Source of the DNA: Spirosoma rhododendri
GTDB lineage: Bacteria > Bacteroidota > Bacteroidia > Cytophagales > Spirosomataceae
Length of the DNA: 64,000 nt
Direction: 5' to 3'
Assembly: GCF_012849055.1 (NCBI RefSeq)
Contig: NZ_CP051677.1
Coordinates: 4,727,001 to 4,791,000 of the forward strand
In this document: one piece after another, positions 26,887 to 35,107 of the stretch
Numbering within the stretch: position 1 is the stretch's first letter
How the letters are laid out: each line of letters begins with the position of its first letter
The notes under the pieces: generated by a model
Databases searched by the model: none
What the model saw: only the letters and a program-made list of their open reading frames with translations
Told to the model about the DNA's origin: nothing
Made by a program: the position numbers and the translations under genes

Positions 26887-26910
26887 CCCCGCTTACTCAT
26901 TCCCCCGGCT

Positions 26911-27948
26911 ATGTCCCGCAACGTTAAAATCGGTCTCTTCCTTACCGTTTCCATTTTACTCACCACCTTCACGTTTTACTTCTGGCAGATTTTCCGGACG
27001 CCAAATCTACAGACGAACGACGGCGACAAAACCTTCGCGCTGCTCATTCCCAGCGGGTCGACGTTCGAGTCGGTCATGGATACGCTGAAAACCCACAAGG
27101 TCCTCGACGACGAAGTATCGTTCCGGTTTCTGGCTAAGCTGATGAAGTATCCCGACCACGTGAAGGTTGGGCGCTACGAGATCAAACCCCGCACGGGTAA
27201 CCGCGACGCGCTCGTCAAACTACGCAACGGCAGTCAGGATGCACTGCCCATCACATTCAACAACATCCGGCTCAAAAGCGACCTCATCGAGCGGCTGGGC
27301 AGCAAATTTGAATTTGGCCCCGACGCCCTCGGCAAGCGGCTCAACGACCCGGCCGTCTGCGAAAAGTATGGCTTCGACACCACGACCATCGTCTGCCTGT
27401 TTCTACCCAACACCTACGAATTTTTCTGGACCATCAAGCCCGACGCGTTCCTGGAACGGATGGGCAGCGAATACAAGAAATTCTGGACGCCCGAACGGCA
27501 GGCCAAAGCAAAAGCCCTTGGTCTGACCCAGACGCAGGTGCAGGTGCTGGCGTCGATCGTAAAAGCCGAAACCAACAAAACCGACGAGCAGCCCCGTGTG
27601 GCAGGTGTATACCTCAACCGACTAAAGCGCGGCATCAAACTCGAAGCCGACCCGACGGTGATCTACGCCCTGCGCGACTTCGGCATCCGGCGACTGCTCA
27701 ACAAACAGCTGGCCGTCGATTCGCCCTACAACACCTACCGCTACACGGGTCTGCCACCGGGACCAATTAACCTCCCCGCCCCCGCTACCATCGACGCGGT
27801 GCTGAACGCCGAGAAACACGACTATCTGTTTTTCGTAGTCGACGCCCGGTTCAATGGCTACCATACGTTCTCGAAAACATTGTCGGAACACCTCGCCAAC
27901 GCCCGGCTCTACCAGCAGGCGCTGACGAAGATGAAGATTATGAAGTAA
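26911..27948 (+). CDS. mltG: Endolytic transglycosylase MltG
   Basis: A 345-residue YceG family protein. The ATG at 26911 is used; an in-frame TTG at 26884 lies inside the promoter box. The N-terminal anchor is VKIGLFLTVSILLTTFTFYF. A LysM-like region (about 40-105) precedes the catalytic domain. The catalytic Glu is in ASIVKAETNKTDEQPRVAGV; YLNRLKRGIKLEADPTVIYA and SPYNTYRYTGLPPGPINLP are family signatures. It cuts nascent glycan strands at the cytoplasmic membrane and so sets peptidoglycan length. The thioesterase begins six bases after its stop, indicating an operon. Confidence 0.95.
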   Translation: MSRNVKIGLFLTVSILLTTFTFYFWQIFRTPNLQTNDGDKTFALLIPSGSTFESVMDTLKTHKVLDDEVSFRFLAKLMKYPDHVKVGRYEIKPRTGNRDALVKLRNGSQDALPITFNNIRLKSDLIERLGSKFEFGPDALGKRLNDPAVCEKYGFDTTTIVCLFLPNTYEFFWTIKPDAFLERMGSEYKKFWTPERQAKAKALGLTQTQVQVLASIVKAETNKTDEQPRVAGVYLNRLKRGIKLEADPTVIYALRDFGIRRLLNKQLAVDSPYNTYRYTGLPPGPINLPAPATIDAVLNAEKHDYLFFVVDARFNGYHTFSKTLSEHLANARLYQQALTKMKIMK

Positions 27949-27954
27949 GCCCCC

Positions 27955-28368
27955 ATGCTGACACACGACGTTACGGGCATCCGGGTTCGCTACTACGATA
28001 CCGATCAGATGGGCATCGTTTATTACGGCAACTACGCCCGCTTCTACGAAATTGGCCGGGTCGAGCTGATGCGGCACATCGGCATGGACTACAAAGACCT
28101 CGAAGCTGATGGCGTCGGGATGCCGGTTTACGACATGAGTACCCGATTCATCCGACCCGCCCGCTACGACGACCTGCTCACCGTCCGGGTGACGGTACCG
28201 CAGATGCCCACCACCCGGATGCTGTTTCAGTACGAGGTGTTCAACCAGCACGGCCACCTGCTCAACACCGGCAGCACCACGCTGGTATTCGTCAAATCGG
28301 CGACGGGTCGCCCCTGCCCCGTCCCGCCCGAACTGGCCACCCTTGCCAAACCTTTCTTTGGGGAGTAG
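27955..28368 (+). CDS. Acyl-CoA thioesterase (YbgC/4-hydroxybenzoyl-CoA thioesterase family)
   Basis: A 137-residue single hotdog-fold protein. The catalytic Asp lies in VRYYDTDQMGIVYYGNYARF, followed by EIGRVELMRHIG, both family hallmarks. The later strand TTRMLFQYEVFNQHGHLLNT completes the fold. It hydrolyses short or aromatic acyl-CoA esters in the cytosol. In Cytophagales the gene often sits with mltG and a YihY gene; the role in that neighbourhood is unknown. The stop precedes a 20-base perfect inverted repeat. Confidence 0.9.
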   Translation: MLTHDVTGIRVRYYDTDQMGIVYYGNYARFYEIGRVELMRHIGMDYKDLEADGVGMPVYDMSTRFIRPARYDDLLTVRVTVPQMPTTRMLFQYEVFNQHGHLLNTGSTTLVFVKSATGRPCPVPPELATLAKPFFGE

Positions 28369-28381
28369 GTTGCTTTATCAG

Positions 28382-28438
28382 GTTTACGGTATACAGTTTA
28401 CCGTACCCTGCGTTCGCCGTAAACTGTATACCGTAAAC
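28382..28438. repeat. Perfect inverted repeat (GTTTACGGTATACAGTTTAC)
   Basis: Arms 28382-28401 and 28419-28438 are exact 20-base reverse complements around a 17-base loop. There is no T tract, so a terminator role is uncertain. Word family shared with 14.8, 50.2 and 53.5 kb. Confidence 0.85.
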
Positions 28439-28460
28439 AGAATACCACAAACCACCATCC

Positions 28461-29408
28461 ATGCTCGACAAACTACTGGCGTTGAAGCCAATGCGCGGGC
28501 TGCGGACATGGCTCAACAACCATCACCCGTTCAAGTCGCCGATTACGTGGTACGTTTTTTTAAAAAAACTGGGTAACAAGATTATCGAAAACGATACCAG
28601 TGAACGGGCCGCTTCGGTGTCGTACAGCCTGATTCTGGCCGTTTTCCCCACGGTTATTTTCCTCTTTACGCTCATCCCGTACATCCCCATTCCGCACCTC
28701 GACGACCGGATTATGGGCTTTGTACAGGACCTGCTCCCTGGCGACACATTCAGCACGGTGGGCACCACGATTCAGGACATCGTCAGTCGACCGCGCGGCA
28801 ACGTACTATCGTTCGGTTTCCTGCTTGCGCTGTACTCCGCTACGAGTGGGCTGGTCGCCCTGATGAACGCCTTCAACTCGTCGCATCGCGACGATAGCCG
28901 GGGTTTCTTCCGGATGCGGCTGGTGGCGGTGGGGCTTACCTTCGCGCTGGCTTTTGCGCTGGTCCTGGCCATCCTGACCCTGATCGTCGGGGGCGTCATC
29001 AGCGATTACCTGCTGCGCTTCAACGTGCTCAATAACGACCTGTTTGTTTACCTGCTGGCGCTGGGCCGGTATCTGGTTGTATTTGCGGTGTTCGTTGCCA
29101 CAGTGTCTGTCATTTATCGGTTCGGCCCCGACAAATACCTGCGGTGGTCGTTTATCACGCCGGGCAGCGTGCTCGCGTCGGTACTGATCGTGCTGACTAC
29201 GCTGGGCTTTTCCTATTACGTGTCGAATTTCGGTTCGTACAACAAAGTGTACGGCTCCATCGGTACGCTGATCGCGCTGATGATCTGGATCAACCTGATC
29301 GCGCTGCTGCTGATCCTGGGGTTTGAAGTGAACGCGATTCTGTACGGCGAAAAGGGCGAACCCAAAAGTGCCGATGGCCCGAAAACAACAAACACCACCT
29401 CCATATGA
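28461..29408 (+). CDS. YihY/BrkB family membrane protein, second copy
   Basis: A 315-residue protein with six predicted helices. Family signatures are ERAASVSYSLILAVFPTVIF at the first helix, RGNVLSFGFLLALYSATSGL, and GTLIALMIWINLIALLLILG near the end. It shares topology with the 23.8-kb gene but is not a recent duplicate. The C-terminal tail (about 20 residues) is polar. It lies in the mltG-thioesterase block, so it is probably cotranscribed. Function of the family is unresolved (once misnamed ribonuclease BN). Confidence 0.9.
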   Translation: MLDKLLALKPMRGLRTWLNNHHPFKSPITWYVFLKKLGNKIIENDTSERAASVSYSLILAVFPTVIFLFTLIPYIPIPHLDDRIMGFVQDLLPGDTFSTVGTTIQDIVSRPRGNVLSFGFLLALYSATSGLVALMNAFNSSHRDDSRGFFRMRLVAVGLTFALAFALVLAILTLIVGGVISDYLLRFNVLNNDLFVYLLALGRYLVVFAVFVATVSVIYRFGPDKYLRWSFITPGSVLASVLIVLTTLGFSYYVSNFGSYNKVYGSIGTLIALMIWINLIALLLILGFEVNAILYGEKGEPKSADGPKTTNTTSI

Positions 29409-29795
29409 ACGAAGTGGTGTTTGCAACCCTAACCCATAAATGTAAGTACCTTGTAGTGGACTGTGCCAACTACACTGAATTTTAAACGAAAACCGTGCCA
29501 GACTTCCCCTACGAATCGTCCCTTTTTCATCGATTCTGCTCATTTAGGTCGCTCACGGCCCGGTTTTAGCGACTTCATCGGTACACAGACATAGTATGTA
29601 GCCCGGTGTAGGCATAGTTATATGAAGTATAGTTGTTTTTCCGCTGGCTCAAAAGAACAGGGATAACTGCTCAGGAACTGGCTACTTTGGGTTGTCAATT
29701 GGGAACAGCCTTTGCTACTAAGTACTAGTTCCCGCTCTACAGTAACAGCAGCATACACTATGGTATCAGTCACGGTTCAGGCAACGCACCTGCCG
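29409..29795. other. 387-bp intergenic region with a hairpin at its left end
   Basis: CAAACACCAC (29389-29398) and GTGGTGTTTG (29414-29423) form a perfect 10-bp stem across the BrkB stop codon, without a T tract. The rest holds no gene or repeat that I can support. A weak promoter-like CCTTTG lies at 29709-29714. The length suggests a long 5' leader for the glycosyltransferase. Confidence 0.4.
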
Positions 29796-30803
29796 ATGAG
29801 TCCGTTTTTAAACCAGAGTAAGCCGTGGGTCAGTGTCATCTGCACCTGCTACAATCAAGGTTCGTTTGTCGGGGAAGCGCTGCGCTCGGTTGTCGAGCAG
29901 GACTATCCTAACGTTGAGTTAGTCGTTATCGACAACGGCAGTACCGATCAATCTATTCAGCAGATCGACGAGTTTGCCGCTAGGCACCCGGCCGTGCGCG
30001 TTATCAAAAATCCGACCAATGTTGGGCTGAACCGCGCCTTTAATCAGGGACTGAAGCTAACCGTGGGCCGGTACGTGATCGATCTGGCAGCCGACGATGT
30101 GTTGCTGCCCGGCCGGATAGCCAAACAGGCCGAGCTGTTCAACCGATTACCCGGTTACTACGCGGTGGTGTTCACCAATGCAGCCTTCATCGACGGGCAG
30201 GGCAATCGGCTGGGTACCCATTACCCACTCGACAGCAACGGTCGGGCGCGGGTGCGGGTACCTTCGGGCAACGTATTCTGCGACGTACTCGACCGGCACT
30301 TCGTCTGTACCCCCACCATGATGATGCGCCGTAGCGTGCTCGACGAACTGGGTGGCTACGATGAGTCGCTGGCTTTCGAGGACTTCGACTTCTGGGTGCG
30401 CTCGGCCCGCTCCTACCACTACGCTTACCTGGACGATGTGCTGACGCTCAAACGCCGACTGCCCGACTCGCTGTCGACGCAGGTTATGCAGCGCAACAAT
30501 CAGTTGCTGGCGTCTTCGCTCATAGTCTGTCAGCGCGCTTTCGATACCTGCCAAACCGACAACGAACAGCATATTCTGGCCCGGCGCATCGGGCAGTTCG
30601 TTCGCAAGGCGTTCTACGCTGAGCAGTTCGACCTCGCGCTGCGCTTCGGGCAGCTGCTGAGCCGTATCGAATCGCCCGGTGCCGCAACCCGGCTCTTCCT
30701 CGGTATGAGCTACGTCCACCTGCCGGTCAATGGGCTGTACCGGCGTTATCGGAACTGGCAGTTGAGTCGTCAGCTGAAACTGGCCGGGGTTATTCATCGT
30801 TAA
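29796..30803 (+). CDS. Family 2 glycosyltransferase
   Basis: About 335 residues from the ATG at 29796, chosen because the GT-A fold begins soon after (PWVSVICTCYNQGSFVGEAL); the ATG at 29760 would add 12 residues. Nucleotide-sugar binding is in VELVVIDNGSTDQS, and the acidic metal site is in VIDLAADDVLLPGR. GGYDESLAFEDFDFWVRSA is the acceptor-side ED motif. It transfers a sugar from a nucleotide donor to a glycan or lipid acceptor. It stands alone, so the product cannot be named. No membrane helices. Confidence 0.85.
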   Translation: MSPFLNQSKPWVSVICTCYNQGSFVGEALRSVVEQDYPNVELVVIDNGSTDQSIQQIDEFAARHPAVRVIKNPTNVGLNRAFNQGLKLTVGRYVIDLAADDVLLPGRIAKQAELFNRLPGYYAVVFTNAAFIDGQGNRLGTHYPLDSNGRARVRVPSGNVFCDVLDRHFVCTPTMMMRRSVLDELGGYDESLAFEDFDFWVRSARSYHYAYLDDVLTLKRRLPDSLSTQVMQRNNQLLASSLIVCQRAFDTCQTDNEQHILARRIGQFVRKAFYAEQFDLALRFGQLLSRIESPGAATRLFLGMSYVHLPVNGLYRRYRNWQLSRQLKLAGVIHR

Positions 30804-30859
30804 CAGGTGAACCAGATCCGACAGTACGGACGAACTGACCTCACTGACCTTAGTTAACA

Positions 30860-31480
30860 ATGGCCGCCGAATTTCTGAAACTATACCCGACCAATCCCGA
30901 CCCGCGCCGAATCGATTACATAGCTCAGGCGCTGCGCCGGGGTGCGGTAATTGTGTACCCAACCGACACGGTCTACGGCATCGGCTGTGACATTCACAAC
31001 GCCCGCGCGGTTGAACGGGTAGCCCGCATCAAAGGCGTTAAGCCGACTAAAAACGATTTTTCGTTTATCTGCTACGATCTGAGCCACATCGCCGATTACG
31101 CCCGCGTCAGTAACTCGGCCTTTAAGCTGATGAAGCGGGTATTGCCGGGGCCGTATACTTTTCTGCTCGAAGCCAGCGGCAACGTACCGAAGCTGCTGAA
31201 CACCAACAAAAAAACGGTTGGTATTCGCGTGCCCGACAACGACATTCCGCGTCAGATCGTGCATGAGCTGGGCAACCCAATCATCACGACCTCTATCCGC
31301 GACGAAGACGAGGTGATTGAGTACTCGACCGATCCTGAGCTGATTTTCGAGAAATTTCAGCATCAGGCCGACATTATTATCGACGGCGGTTACGGTGGCA
31401 ACATCCCATCCACGATTGTAGACGCTACCGATGACGACTTTACCGTGGTCAGGCAGGGACTCGGCGAGCTCGTTCTTTGA
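30860..31480 (+). CDS. L-threonylcarbamoyladenylate synthase-type protein (Sua5/YciO/YrdC)
   Basis: A 206-residue protein of the YrdC fold. Motifs seen are GAVIVYPTDTVYGIGCDIHN for the nucleotide site, RIKGVKPTKNDFSFICYD, the LPGPYTFLLEAS strand and TVGIRVPDNDIPRQI. IPSTIVDATDDDFTVVRQG closes the domain. Family members make threonylcarbamoyl-AMP from Thr, bicarbonate and ATP for tRNA t6A37. The length and KGVKPTKNDF match the YciO branch, whose activity is less well shown, so the exact role is uncertain. Confidence 0.88.
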   Translation: MAAEFLKLYPTNPDPRRIDYIAQALRRGAVIVYPTDTVYGIGCDIHNARAVERVARIKGVKPTKNDFSFICYDLSHIADYARVSNSAFKLMKRVLPGPYTFLLEASGNVPKLLNTNKKTVGIRVPDNDIPRQIVHELGNPIITTSIRDEDEVIEYSTDPELIFEKFQHQADIIIDGGYGGNIPSTIVDATDDDFTVVRQGLGELVL

Positions 31481-31532
31481 AAACCCATACCTACCCGCTA
31501 TACTTGTAGGAAAATCGATCTAAAATCTCTCC

Positions 31533-32534
31533 ATGCGCTTACCGCTAGCCGCTTTATCCTTGCTGCTGCTGGGACATCTCACCACCAGTTGTTCTTCCAC
31601 CGAATCAAAGCAAAAAACTACGGCTGCTGCCGGTGATTCCGCCAAAGCCGACGCCACCGAAACAGCCGCTGTCAAGCCGGTCACCCGTCCTTCCGGCTCA
31701 GTAAGTACAGGCGATTCAACCCTCGATTCGCTCACCTACGCCCCCAAAGGCGCTATTCTTCCCAAGTATCGCATCTTTGCGTACTACGGTAACCCGCACT
31801 CCAAGAAAATGGGCGCGCTGGGTAAGTACCCTAAGGAAGAAATGCTGCAACGCCTGGACGCCGAGATCAAAAACTGGCAGAAAGCCGATCCGTCCACTCC
31901 GATTCAGCCCGCGCTTCACCTCGTTGCCACCTCGGCGCAGGGCGCTCCCGGCAAAGACGGCGGGTATCGCCTGCGTATGTCCGACAAGACAATCAAAAAA
32001 GTACTGAAGTGGGGCAACGAGCATAACGCAATCGTTTTTCTGGATATTCAGCGCGGCCATGCCCCGCTGGGCCCGGAGATGAAGTACATGGAGAAATACT
32101 TGAAGTTGCCCTTCGTTCACCTGGGTATCGACCCGGAGTTTTCGATGGTGACGGGTGCTAAACCGGGTAAGAAAATCGGTTCGTACGATGCGGCTGATAT
32201 CAACCAGGCGGTAACGTTCCTGAGCAACATCGTGAAGGAAAACAACCTGCCGCCTAAAGTGCTGGTCGTTCACCGCTTCACGCAGGGTATGATCAAGAAT
32301 TATAAAAACATCAAGCTGAACCCGAACGTACAGATCGTAATGGATATGGACGGCTGGGGACCGCCAGTGCTCAAAAAGGACTCGTACCGCGATTATATCG
32401 AGAAAGAGCCGGTGCAGTACACAGGTTTCAAGCTGTTCTACGAGAACGACTTCCGCAAACCCGGCTCGCGCATCATGACGCCCGCCGAAGTACTCGCACT
32501 GAACCCCAAGCCCATGTACATCCAGTACCAGTAG
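31533..32534 (+). CDS. Predicted lipoprotein with glycoside-hydrolase-like barrel
   Basis: A 333-residue lipoprotein. The lipobox is LTTSC at the end of a hydrophobic signal (RLPLAALSLLLLGHL), followed by an Ala/Thr/Lys-rich linker of about 60 residues. The globular part (about 75-333) is conserved in actinobacteria and Bacteroidota as an uncharacterised protein with alternating beta strands such as AIVFLDIQRGHAPLGPEM, LGIDPEFSM, KVLVVHRFTQGMI and NVQIVMDMDGWGPP, suggesting a TIM barrel. No catalytic pair is established. It is followed by a perfect 50-base palindromic terminator. Confidence 0.7.
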   Translation: MRLPLAALSLLLLGHLTTSCSSTESKQKTTAAAGDSAKADATETAAVKPVTRPSGSVSTGDSTLDSLTYAPKGAILPKYRIFAYYGNPHSKKMGALGKYPKEEMLQRLDAEIKNWQKADPSTPIQPALHLVATSAQGAPGKDGGYRLRMSDKTIKKVLKWGNEHNAIVFLDIQRGHAPLGPEMKYMEKYLKLPFVHLGIDPEFSMVTGAKPGKKIGSYDAADINQAVTFLSNIVKENNLPPKVLVVHRFTQGMIKNYKNIKLNPNVQIVMDMDGWGPPVLKKDSYRDYIEKEPVQYTGFKLFYENDFRKPGSRIMTPAEVLALNPKPMYIQYQ

Positions 32535-32543
32535 GTTTGACAA

Positions 32544-32593
32544 GCATAAAAGAAAAGGCCGCTCCTGCGCAGGAGCGGCCTTTTCTTTTATGC
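32544..32593. terminator. Perfect 50-base palindrome, bidirectional terminator
   Basis: GCATAAAAGAAAAGGCCGCT and the remaining arm bases to 32568 are exactly mirrored to 32593, with AAAA/TTTT outer tracts. It separates the convergent lipoprotein and DUF2147 genes. Confidence 0.9.
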
Positions 32594-32608
32594 CAAAGAT
32601 GGTTCTGA

Positions 32609-33061
32609 CTAGCGCACCCGTGTCCATGTCTTCGTGCGGCCCAACAGACTGATACCCATGACGTAGCCATGAATATCGAGCGAATTAGGATCGCGCAGGC
32701 TCAGGTCACAGCTGTATGTCTTGCCATCTTCGGGGTTGTATACCTGCCCACCCGTCCAGGTGTTGTTGCCTTTATAAACCAGATCACTCATCATCACCAT
32801 GTTCAGCAACGGGCGGCTCCGCAGGGATACATCGGGGTTTTCAATGTCGGTTTTAGGGCGCTTAGTTGTCGGGTCGTTTGGCTCAAGCATCCAGACCAGC
32901 CGACCGTAGTATTTATCACCCTGCCTGTAGATCTGAACCTGATTCCGCTTTTTACTGCTCAGCCATCGTCCCAGCACCGCATCCGGATCATCAGCGGGGG
33001 GAGTCGACGCCATAAACAGGTAACCGATAAACAAGGTAAGAATTGGCAACAAACGCTTCAT
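32609..33061 (-). CDS. DUF2147 domain secreted protein
   Basis: A 150-residue protein. The ATG at 33061 starts a signal peptide (MKRLLPILTLFIGYLFMAS); a longer frame to 33166 is non-coding in character. The DUF2147 domain has DAVLGRWLSSKKRNQVQIYR, KYYGRLVWMLEPND, LLNMVMMSDLVYKGNNTW and the closing LLGRTKTWTRV. The family is periplasmic with unknown biochemical activity, but members resemble lipocalin-like beta barrels. The gene is alone between two terminators. Confidence 0.88.
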   Translation of the reverse strand: MKRLLPILTLFIGYLFMASTPPADDPDAVLGRWLSSKKRNQVQIYRQGDKYYGRLVWMLEPNDPTTKRPKTDIENPDVSLRSRPLLNMVMMSDLVYKGNNTWTGGQVYNPEDGKTYSCDLSLRDPNSLDIHGYVMGISLLGRTKTWTRVR

Positions 33062-33190
33062 TGACGTACGAGTAGTGTATAAGATGGTTCGTAGGGTCGT
33101 TAGTCTCCTATAAACGACGCAGGGGGGTACTATGGTTTTCCAACCCCACGGATTGGACAACTTCAAACGTCATTTGTCAAAATCCCGGGC

Positions 33191-33224
33191 AAAAAAAAGC
33201 AGTTCCATCGCCGATGGAACTGCC
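33191..33224 (-). terminator. Intrinsic terminator of tig
   Basis: GCAGTTCCATCG and CGATGGAACTGC pair perfectly around one base, followed on the minus strand by eight T residues. Confidence 0.9.
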
Positions 33225-33261
33225 CTTTCAAGCTACCCGAATCGTCGGGGCTGTTGTCTGC

Positions 33262-34629
33262 TTATGCCTGCCGATTTTCAACCAGCGCTTTAAACTCGTC
33301 GACGGTCGTGTCCTGCGACGCAATCGTCATTTGCTCTTTGGCGTAACCAAGCACTTTATCGTCGAACACCCGGTTGAAGGTGCTCGTATAGTTCTGTCCG
33401 TTGTTTTTCTCGTCGGTCAGGTAGTTGCGGGCGATCCGGTCAATGGTTTGGTTCATCTCTTCGTTTTCGCTACCAGCAAAACCAAATTGCTCCCGGACCA
33501 TCTGCCGCGTTGCTTCCAGTACTTCCTCCTGATCGACTTTGATATCCGCCTTATCAGCGATTTTGTTCTTGATGAGTTGCAGTTTCACCGACTTGGTGAA
33601 ATCGCCGTACTGCTCATCGATTTGCTCTGGCGTGAATTTGCCTTCGTTCACTTCCAGCAGCCAGTTTTTCAGGAACTCATCGGGCAGCATGATCGGCGTA
33701 GCATCGAGCAGCGTCTTTTCGATGTCCAGACGCAGCAGCTGCTCCGATTCCCGGTTATAGTTGCTCTTGATGATTTCGGCAACCTTCGTGCGGAACTCAG
33801 CTTCGTCAGAAACGGCACCAGCACCCAGCACTTTATCAAAGAACGCCTGATCCAGACCGGCCGGCTCGTGGCGGGTGATGTCGTCGATAGCGAACGTAAA
33901 CTCACCGGTCAGACCAGCAACTTCTTCTTTCGGTGCGCCCGTAGCCGTTGCCCGTGCTTTTTCATCAGGGAACGCCTGCTCCAGGTTGAACGTGATGACG
34001 TCGTCCTTTTTCTTACCGATGAACTGACCTTTGGCGTCTTCGGCCATTTGGTTCAGCGGGAAAGCAGTCTTGGCCGTAAAGCCTTCAGCACCTTCCGGCG
34101 CATTTACCTGCTTTAGCTCACCGTAGATCGTGTCGCCGTCGCCCACTTCGTCGGCGTGGGTATGCTCGTGGAACCGCTTTTGCAGATCAGCAATTGTGCT
34201 GTCTACTTCAGCGTCGCCCGCCTGAATGTCGTGTTGATTAACAGCTGGCAGCTCAGCAAAGTCGATGTCGAACTCCGACGCCAGACCCAGTGTGTAGCTG
34301 AACGCGAAATCACTTTGGCTGTCCCAGTCGATGGCATCGGCCTGTTCGCGATTCGGAACGGGGTCACCAACAACTTGCAGTTTATTCTCACGGATATAGT
34401 CGCTGACGGTCTTGCTCAGCATCGAGTTGATTTCGTCGACGAGGATGCTCTTGCCGTACATCTTCTGCACCAGCGACGCCGGTACGTGGCCAGCCCGGAA
34501 GCCTTTCAGCGAAACCGTTTTGCTGTATTGCTTCAGTTTCTTATCGACTTCGGGCTTATAATCGGCCGGGCTGATGGTAATGTTCAGCGATGCGTTGGTA
34601 TCGCTGGCTTTGTCGAGGGTAATCTCCAC
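33262..34629 (-). CDS. tig: Trigger factor
   Basis: A 455-residue ribosome-associated chaperone with peptidyl-prolyl isomerase domain. The ribosome-binding signature is SLKGFRAGHVPASLVQKMYG, a Bacteroidota variant of GFRxGK (FRAGH). The middle domain (about 150-235) is PPIase-like but, as in other Bacteroidota, poorly matched to the FKBP active site. The C-terminal chaperone arms include EPAGLDQAFFDKVLGAGAVS and LRLDIEKTLLDATPI. It folds nascent chains at the exit tunnel. No clpX or clpP neighbour is seen. Upstream is a repeat and tRNA-Leu on the same strand. Confidence 0.93.
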   Translation of the reverse strand: MEITLDKASDTNASLNITISPADYKPEVDKKLKQYSKTVSLKGFRAGHVPASLVQKMYGKSILVDEINSMLSKTVSDYIRENKLQVVGDPVPNREQADAIDWDSQSDFAFSYTLGLASEFDIDFAELPAVNQHDIQAGDAEVDSTIADLQKRFHEHTHADEVGDGDTIYGELKQVNAPEGAEGFTAKTAFPLNQMAEDAKGQFIGKKKDDVITFNLEQAFPDEKARATATGAPKEEVAGLTGEFTFAIDDITRHEPAGLDQAFFDKVLGAGAVSDEAEFRTKVAEIIKSNYNRESEQLLRLDIEKTLLDATPIMLPDEFLKNWLLEVNEGKFTPEQIDEQYGDFTKSVKLQLIKNKIADKADIKVDQEEVLEATRQMVREQFGFAGSENEEMNQTIDRIARNYLTDEKNNGQNYTSTFNRVFDDKVLGYAKEQMTIASQDTTVDEFKALVENRQA

Positions 34630-34653
34630 GTTTGTGTCGGTTTAAAAATAAAG

Positions 34654-34725
34654 AGCGAAAGAGTGAAAGAGCGAAAGAGTGAATTGCTTTTGACAAACGC
34701 TCTTTCGCTCTTTCACTCTTTCGCT
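34654..34725. repeat. Inverted repeat of GCGAAAGAGTGAAAGA words
   Basis: Arms 34654-34679 and 34700-34725 are perfect 26-base reverse complements. Each is built of degenerate heptamers (GCGAAAGAGTGAAAGA). A single-arm fragment of the same words occurs at 6024-6042. It lies between tig and tRNA-Leu. Confidence 0.85.
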
Positions 34726-34736
34726 TTTAAACATTG

Positions 34737-34818
34737 TACGGGCGGAGGGACTCGAACCCCCATGCCTTGCGGCACCAGATCCTAAGTCTGGCACGTCTAC
34801 CAATTTCGCCACGCCCGC
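34737..34818 (-). tRNA. tRNA-Leu (anticodon UAG)
   Basis: An 82-base class II tRNA on the minus strand. Acceptor GCGGGCG/CGCCCGT with discriminator A; anticodon loop CTTAGGA (TAG) between CCAGA and TCTGG; variable arm TGCCGCAAGGCA; T loop GGTTCGAGTCC. CCA is not encoded. Confidence 0.93.
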
Positions 34819-34823
34819 GATTC

Positions 34824-34943
34824 TGAAGGTGTAGAGTGATAAGGTTTTATAGTTGACCTGCTGTATGGTTGACTAACGCCGAATGGCAACTTTATAACCT
34901 TACAACTTTGCAACTGTACAACTTCACGACTGTACAACTTCGC
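34824..34943. repeat. Quasi-palindrome with tandem ACAACTT words
   Basis: The right half is a degenerate tandem (ACCTTACAACTTTGCAACTG). The left half GTGTAGAGTGATAAGGTTTT is its loose reverse complement. The same words recur before groEL at 55.0 kb. It forms most of the spacer upstream of tRNA-Leu and spoT; the remaining bases to 35107 are AT-rich and hold nothing recognisable. Confidence 0.55.
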
Positions 34944-35107
34944 CCCGTTTGAGGGTGCAAAAGTAGTCAAAAATATTTACCCTCCAAATACAAATTGACC
35001 AGATCACTTTTTTTCCTGAAACCGGCTCAGTTTCCTGTTATTTAATTGTTATCTTGGTAGAACGAGTACGACCACCGGGACTGACTTGCCCCAAAATTTA
35101 ACCTACG

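Larger units (their letters stand above)
26665..26887. repeat. 223-bp palindromic element, copy 2, spanning the divergent MFS/mltG promoters
   Basis: Arms of about 63 bases match with about four mismatches. Each arm runs from the promoter box (GCAAAGGTACGAAAGAG on the left) through CCTCACCCCC to GGAGAGGGGTG. The interior includes GGTCGCTGACGAC at 26813-26825 just inside the right arm. The inner ends match copy 1 at 24765-24949; the outer 25 bases with promoter boxes are new to this copy. Confidence 0.9.

Noticed and set aside
26884..26910. In-frame TTG start for mltG at 26884
   Set aside because: It lies inside the TACCTTTG promoter box; ATG 26911 gives a normal membrane anchor.
28292..28576. 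Two small frames (28292-28519 minus and 28343-28576 plus) in the thioesterase-BrkB spacer
   Set aside because: Both are translations of the perfect inverted repeat and share its YGIQFT peptide; they overlap real genes.
34893..34943. Tandem ACAACTT words as a possible CRISPR array
   Set aside because: Units are too short and irregular, there are no unique spacers of constant length, and no cas gene is present.
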